Positions 23,560 to 33,952 of a stretch of DNA of 64,000 nucleotides are shown here, piece after piece (within the stretch, counting starts at the first letter, position 1; each line of letters begins with the position of its first letter). The stretch lies in the NCBI GenBank assembly GCA_036362985.1, contig JAYGXS010000008.1, forward strand, positions 24,779,648 through 24,843,647, in the 5' to 3' direction. Made by a program: the position numbers and the translations under genes. The notes under the pieces are model-generated. The model had not been told where the DNA came from and searched no databases. It saw nothing but the letters and a program-made list of their open reading frames with translations. The DNA is from Ligula intestinalis. Its lineage: Eukaryota; Platyhelminthes; Cestoda; Diphyllobothriidea; Diphyllobothriidae.

Positions 23560-24095
23560 TGAGTGAGGGCAGACAGTGCAGTGATACTCGCGCAAAGTCT
23601 ACTGTCACTGAATGCTAAGTTAGGCGGTGTTTCAGGCTGCATTGGAGAAAGCGGCTTCCGCCCGAAGCCTGGTGCGGTCATCTCGACTTCGGTCTTGTCA
23701 CCGGTCAAAGCGGTTAGGGTTAGAGTGGGGTAGAGCGCGGCGTGTCTGCTTTCACTATACCTGACCACAGTCACCTGCTTTCGGGCAAATACTGGACATC
23801 TTCGTTTGCGATGGTCGAACAAACACACACGTTGCATTGGCGAAAGCGACCAACACCCGATCCCCCTCAGTCTCGGCCTTCTTGAAATCGACTGAAGGTG
23901 ACTGAGGGCAGGTAGCGAAAAAGGCTACTATCACTTAAAACTCAATCACGAGCGGTGCTATGGCTTGCAGGGGAGAAAGCGACCAGCACTGGATCCCGTT
24001 TCCGTCTGCTTGACTCTGAGTGAGGTGAACAGTGCACTAGACGGTGTGCAACGTCTAAAATCCCTTAAAACTAACCCCTGTCACCAGTCACCTCC
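23560..24095 (+). repeat. Repeat Y-like units
   Basis: Several partial units with gtgagtgagggc or gtgactgagggc, ctactrtcactkaa and gagaaagcg. Related to 10.43-11.08 kb. Confidence 0.5.
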
Positions 24096-24132
24096 TCTGC
24101 ACGAACCTGCTTGTTTCGTCGAAATCGATGGT

Positions 24133-25402
24133 CAAACTTAAATATGGCAAAAGCAGCAAAATGATTTATTGGATCCATATCATTTCGAGAGAGCTCGTCA
24201 GTTGCCGCCTCTCATTACTTAACGTGAATCACAAAAGAGAAGATACACAATGAATTCATACAGAAAAATCGATGTAAACACAACGTCATAAGGAGTGGCC
24301 AAGTGGCTAATCAATAACATGAGAAGTTCAAACGCTATGGTCAGCAAAAATAACAGGGAAAAAACACCTGAGGTAACAGCTTAGGAGGAAAAATGTATAA
24401 ACAGGGAGCCAATTTTACCAAGGCAAAGTTAGGTTCACTGCATGCATCCTAAGAGAAAATTTACCATGACACAGGAACAAGATAACCATCTTTCCTTTCT
24501 CGATGTTAACTTATCCAGACAGAAAGATGGTTCCATTACACGGACGGTCATCCATAAAAACACCTGGAAAGGACAGTATTTACACTATCTGAGTTTTTTT
24601 CCCATTGACTCAGCAATTAGCACCAAAAAGCCCGTCTTCCTTTCCTTACCATTTAAGGGCGATAACATACTAAACACCATCAAAAGACGCCTTCTCAATG
24701 CCCTTGACAGGACGTACTATGCTGCTGATCTGATAATTTGCAATCCGACGAAGCCTTTACCAGTTCCTCATGCGAAGGATGCAATGCCGTTACACGCCAC
24801 TTCAAACTGCATTTATGAATTTACATGTACTTGCAGATGCAAGTACATTGGGCAAACGCAGAGGCAATTGTCCACCAGAGCTAAGGAACATTTACCTAGC
24901 TGGCTAATGAAACAAGAAAACAGGATTCCCCGGTCATCAATTACTGAACATCTATTAGACTCGGGTCATTCTGTTGACCCCAAAATGTCCTTCCGAGTAC
25001 TTGTTCGAGCACGAACAACTCGCACTTTACCCTACCTGGAGGCTGTCTACATACGGCGGGTCAAACCCGACCTATGTAAACAGTTGGAGCATGTAGTGAA
25101 CCTTACTTTGCCTTGGTAACATTGGCTCCCTGTTCACATTTTTCCTCCTAAGTTGTTACCTCAGGTGTTTTTCCACTGTTATTTTTGCTGACCATAGCGT
25201 TTGAACTTCTCATGTTATTGATTAGCCACTTGGCCACTCCTTATGACCTTGTGTTTGTATCGATTTTTCTGTATGAATTCAGTGTGTATCTTTTCTTTTG
25301 TGATTCACGTTAAGTAATGAGAGGCGGCATCTGACGAGCTCTCTCAAAATGATATGGATCCAATAAATAATTTTGCTGCCATTGCCATATTTAAATTTGC
25401 AC
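24133..25402 (+). mobile_element. Penelope-like element with ~300-bp inverted terminal repeats
   Basis: 24133-24440 and 25088-25402 are inverted copies of each other (gatttattggatccatatca against tgatatggatccaataaata; ggagtggccaagtggctaat against its complement). They bracket one coding frame. The pair resembles the partial, inverted long terminal repeats reported for Penelope elements. The arms also hold CTGACGA followed by GCTCTCTC and AAAA or GAAA, then ATGGATCCAATAAA, a possible collapsed hammerhead (24172-24201 minus, 25331-25360 plus). Confidence 0.8.
24442..25119 (+). CDS. Penelope-like polyprotein fragment, GIY-YIG endonuclease
   Basis: 225 codons, ATG start, no internal stop. Residues 15-50 read NHLSFLDVNLSRQKDGSITR, the region after the RT palm. 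77-110 is the connector. 124-200 is the GIY-YIG nuclease: IYE (124-126), KYIGQTQR (134-141), Arg146, His170 and Glu200 in YLEA. The RT fingers and palm are missing, and the usual HP-xxx-K stretch is replaced by SFFPIDSAISTKKP, suggesting internal deletion. Function in an intact element: nick target DNA for target-primed reverse transcription. This copy has an intact-looking nuclease without its polymerase, so it is a non-autonomous remnant, although the open frame is striking beside other decayed copies. Confidence 0.85.
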   Translation: MHPKRKFTMTQEQDNHLSFLDVNLSRQKDGSITRTVIHKNTWKGQYLHYLSFFPIDSAISTKKPVFLSLPFKGDNILNTIKRRLLNALDRTYYAADLIICNPTKPLPVPHAKDAMPLHATSNCIYEFTCTCRCKYIGQTQRQLSTRAKEHLPSWLMKQENRIPRSSITEHLLDSGHSVDPKMSFRVLVRARTTRTLPYLEAVYIRRVKPDLCKQLEHVVNLTLPW

Positions 25403-25859
25403 CAGGGAAACGTTGCTTGAGATACGGGGATTATAACGGCATCAGGAGAGTGCCACAACGAAGCCATATTTAAATATAAAAAAGTTTTTGGAGAACGCTT
25501 TTTTGCTTAAAAGTAAATTGCTTTCCAGCCCTCATTCTCAAAGAGCATCTACTTCTGCCATGAAGCCTTATTTTTAGATAAGTCTGAGAAGTCGACCTGG
25601 GTGGTCGTATGTGGCAAGCTCTTTCCAAAAGTACACAATGTACCGACGGCAACCTTTAAGAATTGTCGACGACTGGGGGTTAAGATGGATACTAAATTCG
25701 AAGGACGGCCAATTTGGCTGTCGAACCTGTTTGTTTTGTCGAAATCGATGGCCAAACTATCAGTGCAGGCGGGAGTAAGCTCTGGGTCAGGCAAATTTTC
25801 AAGAGGATCTTAGATCTAGGTTAGGGGGAGGGGGAGGAGGAACGTGATTCGATGGAGGG
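25403..25859. other. Unassigned; shares a motif with the PLE upstream flank
   Basis: cgaaatcgatggccaaact at about 25740 matches cgaaatcgatggtcaaact at about 24119, just outside the left inverted repeat. No protein recognised in the 81-codon minus frame. Confidence 0.4.
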
Positions 25860-26000
25860 CAGCCTGAGGAGTGGAGGGTCGCCCGGATCGCAAAAGTACC
25901 CACCCACAGCTCTGTGCCAAGTTTTCAGGCGCACAGGGTAAACCGATAAGAACTGAGCCAGCATCTTTTAACCCAATCGGAAATTCGGGTGGACGTGTAG
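25860..26000 (+). repeat. Repeat V, copy 2
   Basis: Matches 18500-18650 (tttcaggcgcacagggtaaa, gagccagcatctt, acccaatcggaaattcgg). Confidence 0.65.
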
Positions 26001-26084
26001 GTATGTTCAGTCCTAACAGCTGAAGATCAACCTAAGGGAGCCTTTAGCACTGACACCCTAGCGTAGATTGCAAACAGCTTGGAA

Positions 26085-26520
26085 CGTCTAAGCAATGGGT
26101 GTACTCAGCTCACTAAATCGACAGGCCGAATCTCAATTTATAGGAAAGGAGGCCGAAGGCACCACAACGAGGGCTCTTTTGAGCACAGAACCCCTTTGAG
26201 TTGCAGTCTCAGGCAGCAATGGTCACTGGCGAAGTGAGAACTAGTGTTGACTACGTCCGATCATGTCTGAGAGAGAGAGAGAGAGATTATGGAGTAGGTT
26301 CAAGTGGCCTGCGATTGGTGTGTTGCATCACCCGAGGGGCGCCGTGTATGACAGGCCATACTGCGTCGGTCGATGGATGGCGTGTAAAAGTGGTCCCTGA
26401 AGCAGCCACAACTATCTAGATGCGTGTGTGTGTGCGCGTGTAGATTTAGGTCAAGAGTCTGCAGGTCAGCGAGTCGCAAACAGTTACTTGCGATGGTGTA
26501 TGGCGTTGGGGGGAGAGGCA
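26085..26520 (-). repeat. Repeat X, minus copy
   Basis: In inverse orientation it carries landmarks of the copies at 28.6 and 32.6 kb: cagaacccctttgagttgca, cagtctcaggcagcaatggt, tggtgtgttgcatcacc. A GA run (26270-26286) lies inside. Confidence 0.65.
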
Positions 26521-26813
26521 GTGGCCATTGAACAGGCAAACGGGACAGCTACTAATGTTGGTTGTCTACCACAAGCTCGTAGGGTGCCTCTGCAATGCAC
26601 ACTCAGCTGTACTGGAACTAGATAGCCTATCAGTGGTCAGAGTTAACTCCCTCAATGGTGGTAATTTACTGTTGTCGAGGATGAAACAAGACATGCACAG
26701 ACATCGCATGATGTAGAGCAGCGTACGTGAGCCCAGCCATCGCTCACAGTTAATCCAAAGAAGGGGTGGGGGGACGCAGTGATGGATAGAAGGGTGGAGG
26801 AAGAGCGACTTAC

Positions 26814-26912
26814 CGACAACGATGTTTACGGCTCCCAGCAGTTCGTCCATAACATCCGCATCGCATGCTGCCATCAGCTCTCGATCGGGAGCACTCCTCG
26901 CAAGGTCCGGCA
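26814..26912 (-). CDS. Candidate coding exon, unknown protein
   Basis: Seen: on the minus strand CTTTTCCGTCCTTGTCTGCAG is a strong acceptor at 26913 and TCG|GTAAGTC a strong donor at 26808-26813. The 99-nt exon is open in one frame (2 nt, 32 codons, 1 nt): PDLARSAPDRELMAACDADV then MDELLGAVNIVV. Phase 1 in, phase 1 out. By phase it could precede the candidate exon at 10058-10161 on the same strand. The helical, Ala-rich character is seen; the family is not recognised. Confidence 0.5.
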
Positions 26913-26989
26913 CTGCAGACAAGGACGGAAAAGAAACAAATGATACATTGTTTATGAATGCATATCTGTGCACACATATGCTAACGTGG

Positions 26990-27070
26990 AACCGACAAAG
27001 ACAATGGATACCAGAGCGACCATTTCTGACTTATTAGCCGTCATCAGCCAGTCATATCCGATCCCAGGCG
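26990..27070 (-). repeat. tRNA-derived SINE (family 2) tail, minus
   Basis: cgaccatttctgacttatta, gccgtcatcagccagtcata and tccgatcccagg are the family tail and middle in inverse orientation. A TC run follows (27077-27099). Confidence 0.6.
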
Positions 27071-27076
27071 TTGATC

Positions 27077-27225
27077 TCTCTCTCTCTCTCTCTCTCTCTA
27101 CACCAACCCTATCCAAACCTCAACCCTTGACATAATCCTAACCCTAATCCCGACCCCAAACCTAACCCTACACTTAATCCTAACTCATACCTTAGTCCTG
27201 AACCTAATTTTCCCGGAATTAGGGG
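27077..27225 (+). repeat. TC run and degenerate CCTAA-rich segment, copy 3
   Basis: (TC)n at 27077-27099, then caaccctatccaaacctcaa, cctaaccctaatcccgaccc and caaacctaaccctacactta, ending in the shared cctaattttcccgg. Resembles the 21.2 and 22.25 kb segments. Confidence 0.6.
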
Positions 27226-27339
27226 CACTGTACTTATACTTGTTACAACTGCGATCATGCCTGAGCTAGCTGCCCTCGACTAACTCCTGGGTGGTACTTT
27301 TCCACACGTGACAATCTGCGGCAGCAGGCCTGGACAGGT

Positions 27340-27430
27340 GAACCCATTCTAGGCAGATAGTATTGCCGGAAAAGAAAAGAGAGACTGGAATGGCCATTTC
27401 TGGCTTACTAGCCGCCGTCAGGGCCCCAGA
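27340..27430 (-). repeat. tRNA-derived SINE (family 2) tail, minus
   Basis: gaaaagaaaagagagactgg and aatggccatttctggcttac then tagccgccgtcag, the complement of the family tail. Confidence 0.6.
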
Positions 27431-27494
27431 AATGAGACCCAAAACAGAGCGGAACAAATGATTTCCATTAGCGATCAGTGAACACTCATCAACG

Positions 27495-27685
27495 AATATC
27501 AATCTGCGCATGTCTCAGACTGTTCTACTATTACCTATGATTAAGGATTCCCGCGGGAATCCGAACCGCCAGGACAATAAACCTCTAGTTCCAGTGATCG
27601 CTTCTTCTTCTTCTTCTTCTTCTTCTTCTTCTTCTTCTGAACATCAATCCATTCCCTTTACTGATGCCGAAGATCCACGAAACAC
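27495..27685 (+). repeat. Repeat Z with TTC run
   Basis: catgtctcagactgttctac, ctatgattaaggattcccgc, ggaatccgaaccgccaggac and aataaac, then a TTC run (27601-27639). It is the first of five Z copies. Z keeps a hammerhead-like stem II and a GAAACGTC-like strand but lacks CTGATGA. Confidence 0.65.
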
Positions 27686-28199
27686 TTTAATGTCCTGATG
27701 GACACCGAGTGGTCCCCCCCCCCCCCTCCCTCCTCGACGTCTCCAGTTGGGTATCATGTCTCCACGCATAATGGACTGTTTCCGTTCCCCGGTTGTGTTC
27801 AATTGGCAGCTATGCAAGTCACCCTTAACCCCGGCTCTGGGGAAAAAACTGCTGCATGTACCGCGCCTTAGGAACTCGGAATTTTTGAAGTCGGTAAAGG
27901 GCGCACCTAGTATGGTCCTGCCGTAAACAGGTATGATTTAACGTCTCCCTCTCTCTCGCCAAACGTACCGGCACATTGTTTCATACACTCGTACGCGCAC
28001 GATGGGTTTCAGAAAAAAAAGAAGAGATTAACAGCACGGATAGCACGCGCGCACGCGTAGAAAAACCATCAGATAGGGCAGCGGGTGACTGCGTACAATC
28101 AGAATGGACATTTGTGACAAAGAGTACGCGCACGCGGAAGGTGAGAAGATTCAGCAGCAGGAGTTAAGATGGGGGGAGGGCGGTTGGAAAGTTCAGACT
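27686..28199. other. Unassigned, C-run at about 27715-27726
   Basis: taatggactgtttccgttcc and gttcaattggcagc echo the block that follows the CCTAA-rich repeats. Otherwise nothing recognised. Confidence 0.35.
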
Positions 28200-28920
28200 T
28201 GTCCGGATCCTTTACAGTACACGGCTTGTCCGACACGGCAGCGACGTGCAATGGCCAATAGTGGTAACCTAAGGACTCGTGCTTGTTTTGCTTGTCGATT
28301 TTGTGGCGGATGGCCACAATGCCTGTTCCCCCTTCGTTCTCCAAGGCCCGCTGCACCAAAATCATGCGTCGTCACAAGCGACCGTTAAAATGCTTTCTTT
28401 TACTGGCACTCCTGCCCCCCGAGGCTTGACCCCGCAGCTGCTCCTGACTAACCAGTAATAGCTGCACCAGCGCCAGCTTTCTGGTGGCCTCCACAGTTGA
28501 CCTTAGCTTGTTCAGTCACTCACACACCCGCGCATACACGCGCGTCCGAGTAAGCACGCCTGCTTGAGGGCCACTTGAATACACCACGCGTCAGCCAATG
28601 TAGCAGGGGGCCTTTGCAGGCGACATCCCATCGGGCAATTGCAAAACACCAATGAGAGAGCACTTGAACACGCTTAACAGCCATTTAAAAGCAACTGTCA
28701 TCTCCCCACACAACACACAGTTGACTCTCTCAGGCCTGGCTGGACGCAGTCAACAATAGTCCTGGCTTCGCTAGTGGCCAATATCACCTGGGACAGCTAT
28801 TGGGAGTTCTGTACACAATAAATCAATCTTTCTGGTGACTTCTGCATTTTAATTTTCGACCTGGGACTTGGCCCGATGATTGTAGTGATCCGAGTTCAAT
28901 CACTACTCAGACCCCCTCCC
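28200..28920 (+). repeat. Repeat X, plus copy
   Basis: Collinear with 32230-32860: ggatggccacaatgcctgtt, aaaatgctttcttttactgg, caattgcaaaacaccaatga, aggcctggctggacgcagtc, gggagttctgtacacaataa, gatgattgtagtgatccgag. Confidence 0.75.
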
Positions 28921-28924
28921 CTAC

Positions 28925-30260
28925 AATTTACGACTTTGCAGATGATAGTGGCGCCTGGGTAGTGGTTGCACTCAGAGCACTAAAATCATCAGGTCGAATG
29001 CCAAGTTGCTTCAAGAGACACCTGCGAGAGGGACACACGGTGCACAGAACTTTTAGTGCTGTCTCAGGCAGCTGATTGGCTAGTAACCCTTGTTGAATCA
29101 GGAGCCCCGCCGGGTCAGCCCTAATCCCGGCGGCGGCGAAGAGGGGTAGTCGGAGCAGCGTGGTCGGGAGGGCCTGCTCCGTCGTCAAAAACAGAGATGT
29201 AGGGGGGGGGGGGGGGGGGGGGATAGTTCCCCCGTGTGGGTGTGTGTTGTAGCCCACAGTTGGATCAGGAATCCCCGCCGGAATCCAAACTGGGAGTATT
29301 TGGGAGACGGAGAAAAGTCGCGACCTCGACCGGCTTGAGCCAGAGGTCCGCGGGAGTGAGGTGGGTGCCTGGCCGAGAACTGCAGGTGAACAGATGCCGG
29401 CAGTCATGCAGCGAGACGCCCCAGTCGGGACAGCAGTCAGGTATGGATGGGTCGAGCAGGTGTTGTTACTGGCGAAGGAGCATGCAGTAGCCACTGCGTA
29501 GCTACGCCGAGGAACAGCGAGTGACCCTCGGGAGATGTCGCTCCGAGGCCGCAATCGGAGGTGGATAGCCACCCAAAAGGACCGGCGGAGGTAACCTCGT
29601 TTCTCCTCGACAACAACTCTCTGGTGGAGACGCTGGAAGCCTGTCTTGGTGGCAGAGCTATCAACAGGTAGATCCACGAGAGACGAGGCAACGGCTTCCT
29701 TGTGGAGTGCTCGAATAGACGGCCGGACGTTGCGGCAGGGCTCGGGAGCGGTGCAACGGTGATGATTGGGATGGCCGGGTTGCGAACAACTCCACCAGAA
29801 CTGCTGGCTAAGGAGAGTGTTGTGATGGGCGACCGGTAGAACAGAAGCCTCAGCATGAAGATGATATATAGACGACATTTTATAGCAACCCGTGATCGTT
29901 AGGAGGGCAACGTTTTGGGCTGACTGGAGGCGGCGGAGGCTGGAAGAGCTCATCGTAGGAGACCAGATTGATGCCGCCGTAGGGAGGTTTGGTGTAGAAG
30001 ACCTTGGCCGCCGTCGGGGCGGGTGAGAACGCGGTCGAAGGCAGCAGTTGCCGCTGGTGAAGCCAGGACTTGTACTGATTGCGTCCAGTCATGCTCGAGA
30101 GAGTGTGAGACAGTGGTGGCAACTCCTTGTGAAGCAAATTCGAATGGTGTATGATTGGTGTGTTGTATTACCCGAGAGGGTCTCGTGTAAAGTGGCCCAT
30201 GCTGCATATGTCAAGGGGCGGTGGTGTATTTAAATAGCTGTTTGGCAGCCACGACTATTT
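28925..30260 (-). repeat. Repeat X, minus copy split by a LINE-derived insert
   Basis: 28960-29085 (tgatttt..., cagaacttttagtgctgtct) and about 30045-30260 (gcgtccagtcatgctcgaga, tggtgtgttgtattacccga) are the two parts of one X copy. The insert 29086-30045 is LINE-derived. The flanks show cagcggcaactgctgcc and ctagccaatcagctgcc on the minus strand, a possible but imperfect target duplication. Confidence 0.7.
29086..30045 (-). mobile_element. Internally deleted PHD-type LINE, two joined units
   Basis: Read on the minus strand: a LINE 5' region (cacccgccccgacggcggcc at about 30015) is joined to an RT C-terminal frame beginning SSLRRLQSAQNVALLTITGC. Then come the family 3' end (ggcggggattcctgatccaa), a 19-20-nt C run (29203-29222) and the LINE N-terminal segment TEQALPTTLLRLPLF AAAGIRADPAG, followed at once by a second 3' end (ggcggggctcctgattcaac). 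The 341-codon frame is therefore a mosaic: endonuclease and RT palm are absent, and the 2A-like NPGP has become DPAG. Known: the LRRLQSAQN/ALxTITGC block is a LINE RT thumb-tail signature. Confidence 0.75.
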
Positions 30261-30319
30261 AGATGTGCGTGTGCGTGTGCGCGCGAGTGGACGTCGGTGT
30301 ACTGAGACATTTCCTGAGC

Positions 30320-30740
30320 AAGAGAATCAGTCACGTGGGAAGGACTGGGTGCAACAACAACTCCGACGACAGCGGGCATAATTGTCGCGCAATAACCAAA
30401 CCCGCATCCGACGCGGACAAGAACGCTGTGGCAATTAATGAGCAATCACCGCACCAATTAAGACCTCAAGCGGTGACTACAAAAACTGACAATTATAGTA
30501 CGCACGCGGGTGACCGCTGTGAACTATAAATACCGTGCAATCTGTGCATGCATCACCCCTTATCTGCGCATGTCTCAGACCTGTTTACGATTACCTATGA
30601 CTAAGGATTCCCGACGGAATCCGAAACGTCAGGCAAATAAAGTCCATGTTCCAGTGGTCACTTCTTCGTCGTCTGAAGCAGTAGGTGTTAAACGAGAAAG
30701 TCGGACAGCAATTGTGGCTGTCTGCAACAGCTATATGGTA
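30320..30740 (+). repeat. Repeat Z with upstream part
   Basis: atagtacgcacgcgggtgac, aactataaataccgtgcaat, ctatgactaaggattcccga, cggaatccgaaacgtcaggc, aaataaagtcc. Shares the upstream segment with 53.04-53.2 kb. TATAAATA at about 30524 may be a promoter element of the repeat. Confidence 0.65.
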
Positions 30741-31620
30741 TGAAATAACTGTTACGACGCGCGCCTGGTACTTTTAACTGGCACGAATGCTGAATTTGCC
30801 GCACGGTACCCAAAGCCCGTAAGCAGAGAAAACCAGTCGGTCGGAGAGAGAGAGAGAGAGCGTGTACTCAGAAAAAAACGCACTTTACAGCAAGCCGTCT
30901 ACACACAACGGCTGAATGCATTTAAGGGGGAATGCGAGAGATATAGCCGAGACAATGGACCAATCAGCCTTGAGGAAAATTTGATAGTCACAGCGCGTTC
31001 TCATGACAGCGGCGTAAGATGCACTCGCGGGCCTTTCTGTAGATGAGTAATCGTTGGAATGGGCGCATTCTCCAAATTCTATACACAAAGAAAGAACATC
31101 TTTCGGGCCTACTTTTTTGTCCAAATCCCAACCAAGTTGGAACAGGAGAGGTGCATTCACAGTTTTCAAACTGCATGCAGCATACATTCAGTTTATGAAA
31201 AACCACGCATTTATCTCTACTACAAGGAAGACGCTATGAGCTGTCCATAGAAGTTGACCGTTGGCGTGGGCTATATTGTATACTTTATAATAGGCCGTGC
31301 GTCTTTTCCCCACAACCCGGGATCTGGCCTAATGATCGTACTAATCTGAGCATAAACGCGGTCTCCAGTTTTATTCAAGTACAAAAAATGTTCTTGTTCA
31401 TTTTTTTCTACAAAATCTTATCTGCGTTTATATAGGCATGGAAATTGCACGGGAAAAAGCATACTACTTAAGTGTATCCCTTTCTACAGTGTGGTGCTTT
31501 TACAGGTGGCAGGAAGGGATGTTGCTGGAAAGCCGGCCTGTTGATCTGACTGGAATATCTTGAGATAATGGCCTAGTGGATGAATAATATAGTATTGGAA
31601 AACGCAATTCAGATTTTTCG
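30741..31620. other. Unassigned repeats
   Basis: GA run near 30845. 30950-31050 has gaccaatcagcc and gatagtcacagcg, seen also at about 15.05 and 21.1 kb. 31440-31540 shares gcatactacttaag with 34.76, 35.32 and 36.17 kb. Confidence 0.35.
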
Positions 31621-32050
31621 AGAGCCATTTTGTGCGAAATAAGGACTTGCTTTTGCGCAGAACAGGACAGTGCTGTGCCACAGGAAAAGATAACAACAGG
31701 TCTGTACAGACTTCTTGTTGCAGATCAGATTTAAAAAAACACACACTGCCGCCTCCACCACAGCAACTGGCGTCCAAACTGGACCTTTTGGCATGCCACC
31801 AATACTGACCAGTGTGTTGGAGAATAGAGAAAAAAGGCAAACGAAACAAGAGACCACAGAAGCTGAACGAATCAAAAATACGTTGGCATGAAGAACCAGA
31901 TTATTTACCGAGAAGTTCGCGCGAGCGCAGAGCAGTCGGAAAACAATCCTTGTTTGGAGGTTAGTAGCAGGTGGGCAACCAGATAGACTGGGAAGCCGAC
32001 CACGACTCGGGTGTCACTGTGAGCTACATCAGATCCAGAAGAGACTTGAT
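31621..32050 (+). repeat. Repeat U, copy 1
   Basis: Collinear with 34190-34560: taaggacttgcttttgcg, aacaggtctgtaca, ccgcctccaccacagc, tttggcatgcca, gaaaacaatcctt. No protein domain; the 121-codon minus frame is not recognised. Sequence continuing to about 32140 (gtcttcaaatgggtaaagac) reappears at 35.92 kb. Confidence 0.7.
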
Positions 32051-32229
32051 GCATGCGCATTTGTGCAAAGAGTATCGTCCTTCTTATGGAAGTCTTCAAA
32101 TGGGTAAAGACGTCAGGAGCGATGGGTGTCAAGATCCTTCTTAGCAGGAGACATTCGCCGGCGTGGAACAATCGGGGCCGCCAACTGTCTTTGCGGCAAA
32201 TGTGTACGAGCGTGAAACAAGCCAGGGCG

Positions 32230-32860
32230 AGATGCGAGTCGAGACAGCAGCCCGGCCGGTTGTGGCGGGCAGCCACAACGCCTATCTCCCCTTCGTTGTC
32301 CAAGTCGTGTCGTCACAAACAACTGTTACAATGCTTTCCTTAACTGGCGCCCCAGTCCCCCGAGACTCGACGTCGCAACTACTTCTGGCTAACCGATAGC
32401 AGCTGCGTCAGCGTCCCCTGTTCTTTGGCGTGCCGGTGGACCCGATATTTGACCTCATCTTACTCAGTCCGTACACGTGCGCACACACCCGCGTATACAA
32501 GTGCGTCCAAATAAGCGCGCCCGCCTAAGTGCCACTTGACTAAGATACACCTCGGCCGATACAGAAAAGACCTCTAAAGACGACACCTGCTGGGGCAATT
32601 GCAACACACCAATAACACAACACTTGAACTCGCCTCACAGTCATGTAAACGCAACTGTCATCATCCCACACAGTCGACACTCTCAGGCCTGGCTGAATGC
32701 AGTCAGGACCAGCCCTGGCTTTGCCAGTGGCCACTGTTACCTGAGACTGCAACTGGGAGTTCTGTATACAATAAACCTTTCATTCTGGTGACTCTTACAT
32801 TTGAACTTCCAACTTGGGGTTTTCGACGTGATGATTGTAGTGATCCGAGTACACGGTATT
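32230..32860 (+). repeat. Repeat X, plus copy 2
   Basis: Same landmark order as 28200-28920: tggcgggcagccacaacgcc, caatgctttccttaactggc, gcaattgcaacacaccaata, tctcaggcctggctgaatgc, gggagttctgtatacaataa, gtgatgattgtagtgatccg. Confidence 0.75.
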
Positions 32861-32925
32861 GACAGACTGTCCACACGAAAAAAGAGCAACATATAACGAC
32901 AGCCATGAGCCGGAATGTTCCGCTT

Positions 32926-32976
32926 CTGACGATGGGTAGACGAGAGATCTACCCGAAACGTCAGACACAAAATAAA
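32926..32976 (+). other. Hammerhead-type core with polyadenylation signal
   Basis: CTGACGA (32926-32932), perfect 7-bp stem II (GGGTAGA 32934-32940 with TCTACCC 32948-32954, 7-nt loop), GAAA (32955-32958), CGTC (32959-32962), AATAAA (32971-32976). All core positions of the hammerhead consensus are present and helix III is the palindrome ACGT. Helix I looks short. The block lies directly after repeat X. Confidence 0.6.
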
Positions 32977-33239
32977 TTTCTCCCAGTGAACGCTCTTTGT
33001 TCTTCTGACTTACCAGCTGATAATCACATTTTCACTACTATTTTTGTTAGTGTTTTCTACAAAGTAGATCAACATTTATACAGGCATCGAAATTGCGTGG
33101 AAAAACTGTACTAAGTAAGTAGTCCCTTTCAACAGAGTAGCGCCCTTTTAGGCGGTTGTCGAAAAACCGGCCTTGACTGAAATATTCTGGGGTAAAAATA
33201 TAATATTACCGATAGAAACGAATATGCGAGTTCCAGGAA

Positions 33240-33345
33240 GCAATTCCAAAGTAGAAGATGCGGCCGCTGGAAGAGTAATTTAATTTGCCTGACATTTCGG
33301 ATTCTGTCGAGAATCCTTAATCATAGGTAACCGTAGAGTAATGTG
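33240..33345 (-). repeat. Repeat Z, minus copy
   Basis: Complement reads ggttacctatgattaaggat then tctcgacagaatccgaaatg and tcaggc, as in the plus copies. Confidence 0.6.
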
Positions 33346-33395
33346 TGACATGCACAGATTGGGATGAAATATGCACAGATTGTGCGGTATTTATA

Positions 33396-33952
33396 CAGTA
33401 TTCGCCGGTTATTAAGCCCCTCCCCCCTCGGGTCCAGACAAAATTGGGCTTAATAAGCGGCGGGCGCACTAACAGGAGAGTCCTAGTTCTTTATTAGCAA
33501 ACGCATGATTGTCACTATAAATTACATACGTACTGTATTATGTATAGAGCTTGGTTATGTACAAGAAAATAATGCTGTCTGTCTGTATTTTACGTAATAA
33601 CAAAAGCAAAAAATTATTTGCGATACGTTTAAAAAACGGTCTAGTGTCAGTTGTTTTGGACCCCTCATGTCTGCTGCCATCCGAACAGCGTATAGCAAAA
33701 TATAACTTGAAAAATAAAAACAAATCACATCCGGCATCTTGTTTTGCGTAAGACTGGCCAAAATTATGTAACCAGTTGCGCACGCAGAGAGATGAGAATC
33801 CCACTCCATCCTGTTGGCAAACTGGGATTTGTAGCCGGCGACTGGGTTCATTAGCCAGCGAATTTTGCTATGTAAAATTCCGTCCCAAGCTGATTTGGGC
33901 TTAATACGCAGCTGGGCATATTAACCGTGGGCTCAATAACCGGCGACTACTG
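33396..33952 (-). mobile_element. Non-autonomous pogo/Tigger element (557 bp)
   Basis: Ends CAGTATTCGCCGGTTATTAA and the complement of CAGTAGTCGCCGGTTATTGA, flanked by TA on both sides (33394-33395, 33953-33954). In minus orientation it joins the 5' end of the 57.1-kb element (tgccaacaggatggagtggg, gccggatgtgatttgttttt) to its last codons, PKQLTLDRF. All DNA between, including the acidic stretch and DDE domain, is gone. Confidence 0.85.

Noticed and set aside
23553..24095. CRISPR-like spacing of repeat Y words
   Set aside because: Units are irregular, overlap other dispersed repeats, and the genome is eukaryotic.
28928..29953. 341-codon minus frame as one gene
   Set aside because: It joins an RT tail, a C-run read as Pro, a LINE N-terminus and repeat X sequence; it is a mosaic of element pieces.
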